Of a stretch of DNA of 17,235 bases, positions 1-8,157 are shown one piece after another (the first letter of the stretch is position 1; every line of letters starts with the position of its first letter). This stretch comes from CAZTWC01 sp964617105 [NCBI: uncultured Myxococcia bacterium] (GTDB lineage: Bacteria; CAZTWC01): the NCBI GenBank assembly GCA_964617105.1, contig CAZTWC010000056.1, forward strand, positions 1 to 17,235, read 5' to 3'. The notes beneath the pieces are model-generated. The model did not search any database. It saw only the letters and a program-made list of their open reading frames with translations, and was not told the origin of the DNA. The position numbers and the translations under genes were made by a program.

Positions 1-1
1 A

Positions 2-490
2 AAGCAACCATCTTCATATATAAAATTTATTCCGGATCATTTTCAACAAGTGGCGCCAGAAAAAAAATATCGGGCAAAAGAGAAACTTATCTATAAATTT
101 ATCTCCAACAAGTTAGTATTTGCCTACGACACTAATCAAAGCCTAACCCTTAATAGCGCCAATATTCTTATTCCAAAACTAGAAAACCTGCCCGCCAAAA
201 TCGTTTTGGCTTTTCTCAACTCGTCTTTCTTTCAATTTATTTTTTCAAAAAAATTTAATACCCATAAAGTACTGCGGGGTGATCTAGAAAAATTACCATT
301 TCCTCTTTTAACCAAAGAAGAATCCAGCCAATTTTTATCGATGGTAGATAGAGCCTTAAAAGGGGAAGATATGCAGAAATGCCTTGATAAAGAGGTTATG
401 AAAATATTTAATCTCTCAAGCAAGCAGATAGAGATCATAAATCAGATACAATATATCACTTCCGCGGGTTCCAGCAGTAATTCATCTTGA
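2..490 (+). CDS. C-terminal part of a TaqI/Eco57I-type restriction-modification protein (5' truncated by window)
   Basis: The frame is open to the left edge, so this is the last 162 residues of a longer protein; the GTG at 50 is an internal codon. The visible part contains KEKLIYKFIS, KLVFAYD, LTLNSANILIP, the NSSFFQFIF patch and the KLPFPLL patch. This succession is typical of the C-terminal DNA-specificity domain that follows the N6-adenine methylase domain in TaqI/Eco57I-like enzymes. The catalytic domain (NPPY motif) would lie upstream, outside the window, so I cannot tell a fused restriction-modification enzyme from a methylase-only or decayed copy. The last 49 bp overlap the 3' end of the convergent GH13 gene. 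Family call is from pattern recognition. Confidence 0.8.
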   Translation, partial: KQPSSYIKFIPDHFQQVAPEKKYRAKEKLIYKFISNKLVFAYDTNQSLTLNSANILIPKLENLPAKIVLAFLNSSFFQFIFSKKFNTHKVLRGDLEKLPFPLLTKEESSQFLSMVDRALKGEDMQKCLDKEVMKIFNLSSKQIEIINQIQYITSAGSSSNSS

Positions 491-1734
491 TCTAAGAAAA
501 ACTCTTTCATCTCTTCTTGACAGACAGTATAGGCTTTTTTTCCTTTTATCTCTTGAGGAAGAATTACTCTTTGTTGATTCTGCCAATCTTTATTAATTAA
601 AATGCCACAGTTCTTATCAAAGTTCTGATCGAATTTCTTTAGAACAATTGTAGAAGAATCCATTGCAGTAATATTTTGTACCTCTCCCTCTATTGATAAA
701 ATCGGCTGTGCTATCTTTATTTGGTTTACTCTTTTGATAAAATCCTGGATATCGATATTTTTATTTTCTTGAAAATCTAACGGAGTGGTATGAACCACAT
801 TTAATTTTTTACGAAAACCGTACTCATAACCTATGGGCATCATCAAGCCCCGGGAAAACCAGGCAGCAAAGGCATATCTTTGTTTTTGAACCGCCAGGTT
901 GTCATATGTTTCTTGAAAAAGCCTATCGGTATCATGGCTTTCAGGAAAACTGATCGAGGGACAAAAGGCAGAATTGGTTTTTTGTTGCACAAGACACCAG
1001 TCTTGATCGAATTGCCACCATTTTGAACTATTAAAAATATAGGAAAAATCAGCAGTCAAAGTATCTTGCTGTTGCTCTAATCTGGCGCCCATGGTTTCGG
1101 CAAAAAATTGAACCTGGTTGTTTATTTTGCTGGCTTTTTTAATTAATAGTTGCCAAAGTTGGCAGGGCACCTGGTAGGCGGCATCACACCTGAAACCGGT
1201 AAAGCCTGCCCGGGTATAATACTCCACTATTTTAACTAACTCCTGCCAGAGTTCTTCCCGGCCAGGATGGTCATGGTGATCAAATTTAGCCAAATCACCC
1301 CAGACCGTAACTTTTCTGGCATCAGCCGGATCAATGGCCGAAGGACTTACGATCTCACCTTTTTCATCTCTTTCAAACCAAGTCGGATGCTCCAGGGCAT
1401 AAATAGAATCTTTGGCAGTATGATTTACCACCAGATCCATCATCACCTGGAACCCATTCTGGTTTATTTTTTTTACCACCTGGGTAAGTAATTTTAAGGG
1501 ATCTTGCGGATGGTCCTGAGGGATAAAAAGGGGATTCATTCGAAAATAATCTTTAACTGCGTACAAACTGCCGGAAAACCCTGGATAATGAAACGGGTTA
1601 ACATATATCCAGTTAAATCCCATCTCTTTAATTCGGGGAATCTCCTCCAGCCATTTATGCATATCGCCAATCATTCTGGGAAAAAAATTATAAATCAGAG
1701 GGGGATTATGCAAATCAGTTTTATTTTTATTCAT
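442..1734 (-). CDS. GH13 alpha-amylase-family glycoside hydrolase/glucanotransferase
   Basis: The 430-residue protein has the four GH13 regions in order. They are DLVVNH (D100, N104, H105), GFRCD with the nucleophile D184, FAETMG with the acid/base E213, and PESHD with H267-D268. It should act on alpha-1,4-glucans or maltooligosaccharides by the retaining mechanism. No signal peptide is visible, so it is probably cytoplasmic and may serve storage glucan turnover; maltosyltransferase or disproportionating activity is as likely as hydrolysis. I chose the ATG at 1734, preceded by AAAGG at good spacing, over a TTG nine codons upstream that overlaps the previous gene. The chosen start lies 13 bp after the stop of the DUF457 gene. 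It is the last gene of the run that starts at the flavin oxidoreductase. Its 3' end overlaps the convergent restriction-modification gene by 49 bp. Confidence 0.86.
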   Translation of the reverse strand: MNKNKTDLHNPPLIYNFFPRMIGDMHKWLEEIPRIKEMGFNWIYVNPFHYPGFSGSLYAVKDYFRMNPLFIPQDHPQDPLKLLTQVVKKINQNGFQVMMDLVVNHTAKDSIYALEHPTWFERDEKGEIVSPSAIDPADARKVTVWGDLAKFDHHDHPGREELWQELVKIVEYYTRAGFTGFRCDAAYQVPCQLWQLLIKKASKINNQVQFFAETMGARLEQQQDTLTADFSYIFNSSKWWQFDQDWCLVQQKTNSAFCPSISFPESHDTDRLFQETYDNLAVQKQRYAFAAWFSRGLMMPIGYEYGFRKKLNVVHTTPLDFQENKNIDIQDFIKRVNQIKIAQPILSIEGEVQNITAMDSSTIVLKKFDQNFDKNCGILINKDWQNQQRVILPQEIKGKKAYTVCQEEMKEFFLDQDELLLEPAEVIYCI

Positions 1735-1747
1735 TTTGTAATTACCT

Positions 1748-2212
1748 TTAAATGTTGTCAAATCTAAGGTGAGCTATATAACCGATTATCCCTGATATGG
1801 TTAGCACAATGGCCATGGGGCGGCTGATAAGGTCTAGAAAATACAGGCCTGAAAACAGCAGCACGGGTATGAGGATAGCAAAATAGAGGGAATGAAATAC
1901 TCCCCGGTGTTTAAAAAACAGGGGAAAGAGAGCCAACGCTCCCCATACAGCCGCTACTTGATATTTTTCAGCCATAATCAGCACAATATCTACCATCAGC
2001 ACCATAGAATAGAAGATAAATTGAGGCACTGATTTGGTGTCGATATCAGCAAACAGAGAAAATGCCATGGTGCAGGCAATAGCAGCCAACACTAAATACA
2101 GATCAAAATCAACTGCTAGAACGGGAAATATAACCCCAGCCACAAAAATCAAACATAGCGACGATATACTCCATATAGTTCCGCCGATAAAGTGGGTTTT
2201 GAATTTACTCAT
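1748..2212 (-). CDS. Small DUF457/YdjM-like membrane protein (putative metal-dependent hydrolase)
   Basis: This 154-residue protein is very hydrophobic, with about four to five membrane segments. It carries the polar signatures of the YdjM/DUF457 group: THFIGG near the N-terminus, ADIDTKSVP near residue 60, HRGVFHS near residue 103 and AHLRFD at the C-terminus. Members are annotated as inner-membrane metal-dependent hydrolases from conserved His/Asp residues, but the substrate is generally unknown. The protein ends right after the AHLRFD motif, where relatives usually continue, so it is a short version. There is no convincing Shine-Dalgarno before the ATG. The 53-bp gap to the oxoamine synthase stop and the 13-bp gap to the GH13 start suggest co-transcription. 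Confidence 0.74.
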   Translation of the reverse strand: MSKFKTHFIGGTIWSISSLCLIFVAGVIFPVLAVDFDLYLVLAAIACTMAFSLFADIDTKSVPQFIFYSMVLMVDIVLIMAEKYQVAAVWGALALFPLFFKHRGVFHSLYFAILIPVLLFSGLYFLDLISRPMAIVLTISGIIGYIAHLRFDNI

Positions 2213-2265
2213 TTTATTGTGAATGTCCGCCTGCTATGCAAACAGTTCTGGCCAGATCGCCAAAG

Positions 2266-3441
2266 TCAATCCAACTCATCTTTCAATTCCTTAAAAGCAA
2301 CAAGGGCTTTTTCTATATGCTCCTCTTTTAAATTGGCGCCAGGAATCAGCCTGATACGAGGATATTTGGCCGGAACGCTGGGGGCCACAAATGGGGTGCC
2401 CATAACTCCTTTGGAAAATAGAATCTTGGTGGCCATAACAGTCTGTGGGGTGGATTTAAAAAGTACTGACACCAGGGGCGCTTTGGAATTGGTTAGTTTA
2501 TAACCCATCTCCAATAACCCTTTTCTCAACTGGTTGGCATATTGCCAGGTGCGTTTGATAAGTTCGGGATGCTTATCAACTATCTCCAGGGATGCTAAGG
2601 CAGCGGCGGTAACGGCTGGCGGTAAGGCGGTGGAATATATCAGCATGGAAGAATCGTAGCGAAAGTAGTCCAATATTTGTTTTTTGCCGGAAATAAAACC
2701 GCCAAAGGCGCCAAACGCCTTGCCGTAAGAGCCGGTAATCAAATCCACCCGGTCGAAGACTTGGCACTGTTCTATTACTCCCCGTCCAGTTTCGCCCAGA
2801 ACCCCGATTCCGTGGGCATCATCAACCACCACAAAGGCTTGATATTTTTCAGCCAACTCGGCGATCTCCGCCAGGGGAGGGTAGTCGCCTTCAGTGCTGT
2901 ACAGCCCCTCTAATACAATAAAACGCATCCGATAGTCTTGGCTGCGGGCCAAAATTTCAGCCAGTCTTTTGGTGCTATTGTGGGGAAATGGCCGAAAAAA
3001 GGCCTTTGAGAGCCAGCAGCCGTTGAGTAAAGATGAGTGGCTGCCATGATCTACAATGAGAATATCATCCTGATTGGAGAGAACCTGAAAAACCCCTAAA
3101 TTGGCCTGGTAGCAGGATGGATAGACCAGGGCATCTTCCTGTTTAAGGAAAGTAGCGGTTTGACGCTGCAACTCTTTGATAAGCTCAGTGGACCCGGTGG
3201 CAATAGGGGTACCGCACATGCTGACACCATACTGGTCGATAGCCTCTTTCATCCGCTGGCGCATCAGGGGATGGTTGGCAATTCCCAGGTAGTTGTTAGC
3301 TGCCAGGTTTATCACCTCCCGGCCCTCCACCTTCAAGGGAGTATCCATCGCACTTTGAATGGTGTTGTAATAGGGATTAAAACCTATCTCATCAAAGGGG
3401 GTTTGATAGATTAAACTATGTAGATATTCATTTTTTTTCAT
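2266..3441 (-). CDS. Alpha-oxoamine synthase (KBL/BioF/serine palmitoyltransferase family), PLP-dependent
   Basis: Fold-type I PLP enzyme of 391 residues that condenses an amino acid with an acyl thioester, with loss of CO2, to give an aminoketone. The PLP lysine is K241 in GSYGKAFGAFGG. The VVVDDAHG motif supplies D207 and H210, and H135 in HGSHSSLLNG should stack on the cofactor. The family includes 2-amino-3-ketobutyrate CoA ligase, 8-amino-7-oxononanoate synthase and serine palmitoyltransferase; the sequence alone does not decide among them. No tdh or bio genes are adjacent, whereas a lipid-type RND transporter and a 3beta-HSD-like reductase lie in the divergent operon, which favours a lipid role. 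I chose the ATG at 3441 (GGAG five bases upstream) over the TTG at 3462. The first 14 bp overlap the end of the flavin oxidoreductase gene, implying translational coupling. Confidence 0.86.
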   Translation of the reverse strand: MKKNEYLHSLIYQTPFDEIGFNPYYNTIQSAMDTPLKVEGREVINLAANNYLGIANHPLMRQRMKEAIDQYGVSMCGTPIATGSTELIKELQRQTATFLKQEDALVYPSCYQANLGVFQVLSNQDDILIVDHGSHSSLLNGCWLSKAFFRPFPHNSTKRLAEILARSQDYRMRFIVLEGLYSTEGDYPPLAEIAELAEKYQAFVVVDDAHGIGVLGETGRGVIEQCQVFDRVDLITGSYGKAFGAFGGFISGKKQILDYFRYDSSMLIYSTALPPAVTAAALASLEIVDKHPELIKRTWQYANQLRKGLLEMGYKLTNSKAPLVSVLFKSTPQTVMATKILFSKGVMGTPFVAPSVPAKYPRIRLIPGANLKEEHIEKALVAFKELKDELD

Positions 3442-4651
3442 AGATGCTCCGGTATTTTCCAAAGTAGCATTTTAGAGGTTTCCCGCTGTCAACCAAAATA
3501 GTGCAGAGGTTGCAATTGATACAGCGTGCGCGGGTAGTGGTATCATCTTTAAAGCGCTGCAATAGATCAGGCTGGCAGATTAACCCCCGGCAAAAGGAGA
3601 TGAGTTGGGCGTCATTGTTGTTCAAGATATCTTCAACCTGGCTCATTTTGCGGATCCCGCCAACCAATATAATGGGTAAATTGGTATTTTGCTGCAATCG
3701 TTTGGCATTTTCCAGGTTGTAAAGATCGCAATAAGGGATAAACTGTTTTTTAAGTATTGGAAAGACCAGTTTCTTGCTGATGTTTCGCAAAAGGGGATTG
3801 GCAGTTTTAACCGTGGGATTATAGTCCAGGGCTGCCTCTGCCGGGATATCTCCGCGGATGATGTTCAGCGCTTTTTCCATGGTACCGTAACTGACTTCAA
3901 TTGCCTCTACTTTCAAATCTGAGAGAAAATTGCATACTTGAAACGCCTCATCAAAAGTAAAATATTTAGGCCGGTCATCCTGAGCACTCATCTTTATCAA
4001 CACTGGAAATGAATCCCCACATTTATCCTTTATTCCGGAGATTATTTCTTTAACAATCCGAAAACGGTTTTCCAGGGAGCCGCCCCAATTGTCGCGGCGG
4101 CGATTGGTGTGACGAGACAAAAATTGGTGCAGTAAATAGCCATGGGCCATGTGTATTTGTACTCCATCGAAACCGGCTTTTTTGCTGCGCATAGCGGCGG
4201 TAATAAAGTGTTCTATTATCTCTATGATCTGGTTTTCACCCAGAGGCATTGGCTGCTGGCGGAAATAGGAACAAGTTACAGTTGAAGGTGCAAAACAGGG
4301 TTGGCCGGTTATACTGGAGATGGTCTGGCGGCCAACGTGGGCTAATTGAGGAATAATTTTAGTTCCAGTAGTATGAATTTTATCAACAATTGGGGCCCAT
4401 TTTTCAACTTTTTGGTCAGTGTCAAAACCGGCCTGGCCTGGCTGGATAGCCCTGCCGTATGGATGAACATAACTGAATCCAGTGATAATCAAGCCTACTT
4501 GGTTTTTGGCCAACCGAAAATATAATTTTTGGTATGCAGAAGATGGATTGCCCTGTTTATCCGCCATCCCTTCAAAGGTAGCAGAGCGGACAAAACGATT
4601 TTTTAGGCTCAAATTGGCCAGTTTATATGGTTTATATGGATCTATGGGCAT
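3428..4651 (-). CDS. Old yellow enzyme family NADH:flavin oxidoreductase with C-terminal Cys cluster
   Basis: A 407-residue FMN-binding TIM-barrel protein. The N-terminus (LKNRFVRSATFEGMA) and the motif at about residues 165-196 (H167, HGYLLHQFLS, N183, R185, D187, GGSLENR) are those of the OYE/2,4-dienoyl-CoA reductase family. The C-terminal tail has C377-x2-C380-x2-C383-x11-C395, resembling the 4Fe-4S motif of 2,4-dienoyl-CoA reductase (Cx2Cx3Cx11C) but one residue shorter. Unlike FadH-type enzymes it stops there, with no second NADPH/FAD domain, so an external electron donor is likely. The reaction is probably reduction of an activated C=C bond; the substrate is unknown. The start is ATG 4651 (or TTG 4654) behind AGGAAA. 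It is the first gene of the leftward run and overlaps the oxoamine synthase by 14 bp. Confidence 0.88.
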   Translation of the reverse strand: MPIDPYKPYKLANLSLKNRFVRSATFEGMADKQGNPSSAYQKLYFRLAKNQVGLIITGFSYVHPYGRAIQPGQAGFDTDQKVEKWAPIVDKIHTTGTKIIPQLAHVGRQTISSITGQPCFAPSTVTCSYFRQQPMPLGENQIIEIIEHFITAAMRSKKAGFDGVQIHMAHGYLLHQFLSRHTNRRRDNWGGSLENRFRIVKEIISGIKDKCGDSFPVLIKMSAQDDRPKYFTFDEAFQVCNFLSDLKVEAIEVSYGTMEKALNIIRGDIPAEAALDYNPTVKTANPLLRNISKKLVFPILKKQFIPYCDLYNLENAKRLQQNTNLPIILVGGIRKMSQVEDILNNNDAQLISFCRGLICQPDLLQRFKDDTTTRARCINCNLCTILVDSGKPLKCYFGKYRSIYEKK

Positions 4652-4680
4652 CAATTAATTTTCCTATGAATGTGTAATGT

Positions 4681-4686
4681 ATTATA
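4681..4686 (-). promoter_or_regulatory. Candidate -10 box for the leftward (flavin oxidoreductase) operon
   Basis: On the minus strand there is a perfect TATAAT about 30 bp before the start codon. The -35 at 17 bp (CTTTAA) is poor. A perfect TTGACA occurs at 4724-4729, but it is 37 bp away and so cannot pair with this box. The promoter may need an activator, or the real -10 for the TTGACA may be the weak TAAGGT at 4701-4706. Confidence 0.35.
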
Positions 4687-4698
4687 AAATATATTTTC

Positions 4699-4719
4699 TT
4701 ACCTTAAAGTTAATGGTAA
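4699..4719. repeat. Imperfect dyad in the divergent region (operator candidate)
   Basis: The left arm TTACC-TTAA (4699-4707) and the right arm TTAA-T-GGTAA (4710-4719) are complementary except for one bulged base. The dyad lies between the TTGACA and TATAAT of the leftward operon, a place where a regulator would control that operon. AT-rich DNA gives such dyads by chance, so this is tentative. Confidence 0.33.
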
Positions 4720-4748
4720 AAACTGTCAATAAGTTACTACTCCGACAC

Positions 4749-4779
4749 TAGACTAAACATTCAATCTAAGGTATATAAT
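4749..4779 (+). promoter_or_regulatory. Candidate promoter for the MMPL operon
   Basis: A perfect TATAAT -10 box lies at 4774-4779, with TAGACT at 4749-4754 as a weak -35 at a long 19-bp spacing. Transcription would start near 4786, about 50 bases before the ATG at 4837. Confidence 0.4.
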
Positions 4780-4836
4780 AACTCTCAATCATTTTTATTG
4801 ATAACCAGATTCACCATACTTTTTACGGGTAAATTA

Positions 4837-7143
4837 ATGAAAAAAGAGCCCATACTATTAGAAAAAAGTGCCTCAAAATGCCTTCAAATAACCAATAACC
4901 ATTCCAAAGCAGTATTTTGGCTGTTTTTACTTCTGCTGGTTGCTTCGGGCCCCTTGATTTCCCAGGTGCAGATCGATAATACTCTGGAAAAAATTATGGA
5001 GCCTGATCCGCAATTGATGGCCATGGAGAAAAACCTGAAAGAAAAATTCGGCAACTTTGATGAGTTAACGGTTATAGCCTATTACCATCCTCAACTTTTT
5101 ACTCCTGAACCTTTAAAACGAGTTAAAAGTTTGACCAGAAAAATATTAAAGATCAAAGGAGTGCAAAACTGCCTTAGTCTGGCCAATGTCCCCTGGTTCC
5201 GTAACCAGGATTTTGATGGGGAGAGAGTTTTGATGACCTCCTCATTTTTGAAAAAGACCCCCAAATCGAAAAAGGATTTAAAACATCTTCAGGAGTCGGC
5301 TTCATCTAATCCGTTGTACCGCCGCAATCTAATCTCTGCTGATGGAAATACAGTGGCTTTTAATGTGATCCTAGAAAGAGATATATCTTCTGAAGACAAA
5401 GAACAGATTATTAAAAAATTGATGACCCTGACCGACCAATATCAGAAGCAGGATAACCGAGGGCGGTTTTATATCAGCGGCATGCACGTTTTTATGGAAT
5501 TTACCAGCAACTTTTTGCGCCACGACCTGGCCCTGTTCACTGTTCTCACGGTAATTGCCATTCTGTTAACTCTGTTTCTCTGTTTCGGCAACATTAAACC
5601 GGCTATTCTCTGCCTGCTGGGCGCCACAATTACCAACGGTTTATCTTTGGCGGTAATTAACACTCTGGGGATGCGTTTTTCGGTGGCTACTTCAGCGTTT
5701 CCAGCCATCGCCATGGCTCTTACCGCTGCCTATTCTATCCACGTAATCCACGCCGTCAGAGCCGGAGAAAAACCGGGGGAGATGAAGGAGATACTGTCGG
5801 CCATTCTATTGGCTGGAGTAACTACTACTGCGGGTTTTATCTCTTTGGCCCTCAACCCGGTAGTTACGGTCCAGGAGTTTGGTATATTTACCGCCATTGG
5901 AGTATTCTGGGCTACTTTGGTTTCCTGTTTCTTTGTGCCGGCCACCATTAAAGCCTATCCCTGGTTTATTGGTGGTCAAGGTAAAACTCTAATTCCCCTG
6001 GCTTTTATCTCCAGATTCAGTTCTATGGTGATTAATTACCGGGGCCGTATTGTTTTGATTTCAGCCTTGCTGGCCTTGCTGGTGATATTTGCCTTTACCA
6101 TGAAGATAGATACCGACTACTACAAATATTACAACCAAAAAACCGCCCTCACCGAAGCCATCGATTTTACCAATAAACATTTGGCCGGCCAGTACCCATT
6201 TGTAATCATGCTGGAAGACAATGATAATGATGATGCTTTTCTACAGCATAAAAATCTTCAAAAAATTAAAGAGTTGCGCAATTATTTGGCCTCCCAGCCT
6301 GGCGTTGACTCAGTAGTGGATTACGCCATGCTGCTGGATGACGCTTATCAGGCCATGGCAGACCAAACCAAAGTTGACCCCTCTTGGAGCAAAAATAGCA
6401 ACCTGGTTTCCCAGGTAGCCATGCTTTTAAATGACTCTGCCTTTGATGTCAAATCACTTTACATTACCGATGATTACAACTCCACCGCTATGGTGGTTAG
6501 GACCAATCTTATAAGTTCCCGGGATTTCCTCGACCTGGTGGATAAGGTTGAGATATATTTGGCTGAAAACAAAAATAATTTTCCCGATAACAGCATTACC
6601 GGCACCTATATCCGTTGCACCCGTTCAGCAGACCGGATGGCCTTTGGCCAAATTTGGGGTAGCTTTTTTGCCATTCTCATAGTAATGACTCTGGTCTTTG
6701 TGGCTATAAAAGATTGGCGTTTAACCAGTATCGCCTTTTTTCCCAACATTTTACCGCTGCTGTTGATCTTTGGAATTATGGGGTTGTTGGGGGAGACTAT
6801 AAATATGGGCACTGCCACTATTGCCGCCATATCTATTGGTATTGCCGTAGATGATACTATCCATTTCCTGGTCAGATACAGGTACGCTGCCCAATCGGGT
6901 TTAAGTAGCGATAAAGTGGCCAGCAAAACCATTGAAACCGCCGGCCCCTCTATAACGTTTACCACCATTACCATTGCCGCCGGCTTTTTAGTTCTATATT
7001 TCTCCAGTTTTGCACCGGTGAGCAAATTAGGGCTTTACACTGCAATTACCATGCTCCTCTGTATGCTTTCCGACCTGTTATTTTTACCCGCCCTTTTGCT
7101 ATACCTAAAAACATCAACTAATCAAGTTAAATCAAAGGGATAG
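4837..7143 (+). CDS. RND superfamily MMPL-type transporter
   Basis: A 768-residue inner-membrane protein with the duplicated RND plan. One membrane helix (AVFWLFLLLLVASG) is followed by an extracytoplasmic domain of about 200 residues, then five helices around GATITNGLSLAV and ALTAAYSIHVIH. The second half repeats this, with a helix at RGRIVLISALLALLVIF, a second domain and five helices around ISIGIAVDDTIHFL. The paired aspartates of AVDDT are in the position of RND proton-relay residues. MMPL and HpnN-like members usually move lipids or hydrophobic molecules across the inner membrane by proton motive force. No outer-membrane channel or adaptor gene is adjacent. I prefer the ATG at 4837 over the TTG at 4798, since it gives a normal short cytoplasmic N-terminus; its Shine-Dalgarno (CGGGT) is weak. 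First gene of a run with the SDR and Dam genes. Confidence 0.88.
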   Translation: MKKEPILLEKSASKCLQITNNHSKAVFWLFLLLLVASGPLISQVQIDNTLEKIMEPDPQLMAMEKNLKEKFGNFDELTVIAYYHPQLFTPEPLKRVKSLTRKILKIKGVQNCLSLANVPWFRNQDFDGERVLMTSSFLKKTPKSKKDLKHLQESASSNPLYRRNLISADGNTVAFNVILERDISSEDKEQIIKKLMTLTDQYQKQDNRGRFYISGMHVFMEFTSNFLRHDLALFTVLTVIAILLTLFLCFGNIKPAILCLLGATITNGLSLAVINTLGMRFSVATSAFPAIAMALTAAYSIHVIHAVRAGEKPGEMKEILSAILLAGVTTTAGFISLALNPVVTVQEFGIFTAIGVFWATLVSCFFVPATIKAYPWFIGGQGKTLIPLAFISRFSSMVINYRGRIVLISALLALLVIFAFTMKIDTDYYKYYNQKTALTEAIDFTNKHLAGQYPFVIMLEDNDNDDAFLQHKNLQKIKELRNYLASQPGVDSVVDYAMLLDDAYQAMADQTKVDPSWSKNSNLVSQVAMLLNDSAFDVKSLYITDDYNSTAMVVRTNLISSRDFLDLVDKVEIYLAENKNNFPDNSITGTYIRCTRSADRMAFGQIWGSFFAILIVMTLVFVAIKDWRLTSIAFFPNILPLLLIFGIMGLLGETINMGTATIAAISIGIAVDDTIHFLVRYRYAAQSGLSSDKVASKTIETAGPSITFTTITIAAGFLVLYFSSFAPVSKLGLYTAITMLLCMLSDLLFLPALLLYLKTSTNQVKSKG

Positions 7144-7158
7144 TAAGGAAAATATAGT

Positions 7159-8157
7159 ATGAAAATAATGATAACCGGGGCTTCGGGTTTTATTGGTCTT
7201 AATCTTATAGAGCATTTGAGTCAAAAAGAGGGTGCTCAAGTTTATGCTATAGCCAGAAGCCAGGCCGGATTGCAACGTCTACAGCAATTCTGTAATGGAA
7301 AAAGCGGTATTAATATCTTTCAGATAGATCTGGCCGATCCAGAACAGTTAGATCAATTTCCCGAATCTCCGGAAATTATAATTAACCTGGCAGCCAGAGT
7401 TTCCGACTACGGATCCTATCCTCAATTTTTTAAAGATAATGTGCAAACCTCTGAAAATTTGTTAAATTTTGCCGCTAAGATTAAACAGTTTAACCATTTT
7501 ATCCATATTTCCACTATCGATGTTTACGGTTATCCAGACAAGTTTAACATCAAAGAAGATGAACCCTTACAGCCAGGTAAAAATCATTACAACACCAGCA
7601 AAGTGATGGCAGAGATCATGGTGCAGAAAAGGATGAAACAGTTACCTATAACTATTCTACGCCCTGCCACAGTAGTGGGCCCTCAGTGCCAATCTTTAAT
7701 TGGCGAGATAACAGCGATGCAGAAATCTGGAGTGATGTTTTATTTTAACCGGGGAAACCGCAGCGCTGGTTTATTGGATGTTAGAAATCTGGTTGACCTG
7801 ATCTGCCTTATTTCCGGCCAAAAAAAATATATTAACCAGGTGTTGAATGTTGCAGATCAATGGGATGTCAATTGGAGACAATTTGTTTTTCAGATTGGTA
7901 AAATGGCGGGTAAAAAATATTTGCGAATCAATATTCCCTATAACCTGGCCCTCTATCTGGGCAAGATAATGACCAGGGTTTACCTGTGGTTAGGGCTCAA
8001 AAGCCGGCCACCAATCACCCCCATGGCAGTGCAACTATTAGGTACACACCAGCAGTGCTCAGTGGAAAAATTGACCCAAACCGGTTTTAAGCCAACCTAT
8101 TCCTATCAGGATTGTCTTGATGCCATCGAAAAATGGCTTTCCAATTTGAAGGAATAA
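7159..8157 (+). CDS. NAD(P)-dependent epimerase/dehydratase, extended SDR, 3beta-HSD-like
   Basis: A 332-residue extended short-chain dehydrogenase. The Rossmann motif GASGFIG is at residues 7-13, NLAARVSD near 76, S118 in the HIST stretch, and the catalytic Y144-x3-K148 in HYNTSKVMAE. The C-terminal part (RPPITP, the TGFKPTYSY stretch and a final amphipathic helix) resembles 3beta-hydroxysteroid dehydrogenase-like reductases, a group that includes OleD and bacterial ceramide-pathway reductases, more than sugar-nucleotide epimerases. A natural guess is reduction of a beta-keto group, possibly on the product of the oxoamine synthase encoded on the other side of the promoter region. AAGGA lies upstream of the ATG. 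The gene starts 15 bp after the transporter stop and ends in TAATG with the methylase. Confidence 0.88.
   Translation: MKIMITGASGFIGLNLIEHLSQKEGAQVYAIARSQAGLQRLQQFCNGKSGINIFQIDLADPEQLDQFPESPEIIINLAARVSDYGSYPQFFKDNVQTSENLLNFAAKIKQFNHFIHISTIDVYGYPDKFNIKEDEPLQPGKNHYNTSKVMAEIMVQKRMKQLPITILRPATVVGPQCQSLIGEITAMQKSGVMFYFNRGNRSAGLLDVRNLVDLICLISGQKKYINQVLNVADQWDVNWRQFVFQIGKMAGKKYLRINIPYNLALYLGKIMTRVYLWLGLKSRPPITPMAVQLLGTHQQCSVEKLTQTGFKPTYSYQDCLDAIEKWLSNLKE

Noticed and set aside
788-815. GTATGA resembling a NikR half-site
   Set aside because: Inside the GH13 gene and no TCATAC at the required 16-bp spacing.
2266-3441. Assignment as kbl (threonine degradation) or bioF (biotin)
   Set aside because: The family fits, but neither tdh nor other bio genes are adjacent and the motifs do not decide, so no gene symbol was given.
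6606-7025. 139-codon frame antisense to the MMPL transporter
   Set aside because: Typical antisense shadow of a membrane protein; no ribosome site and composition mirrors the sense gene.
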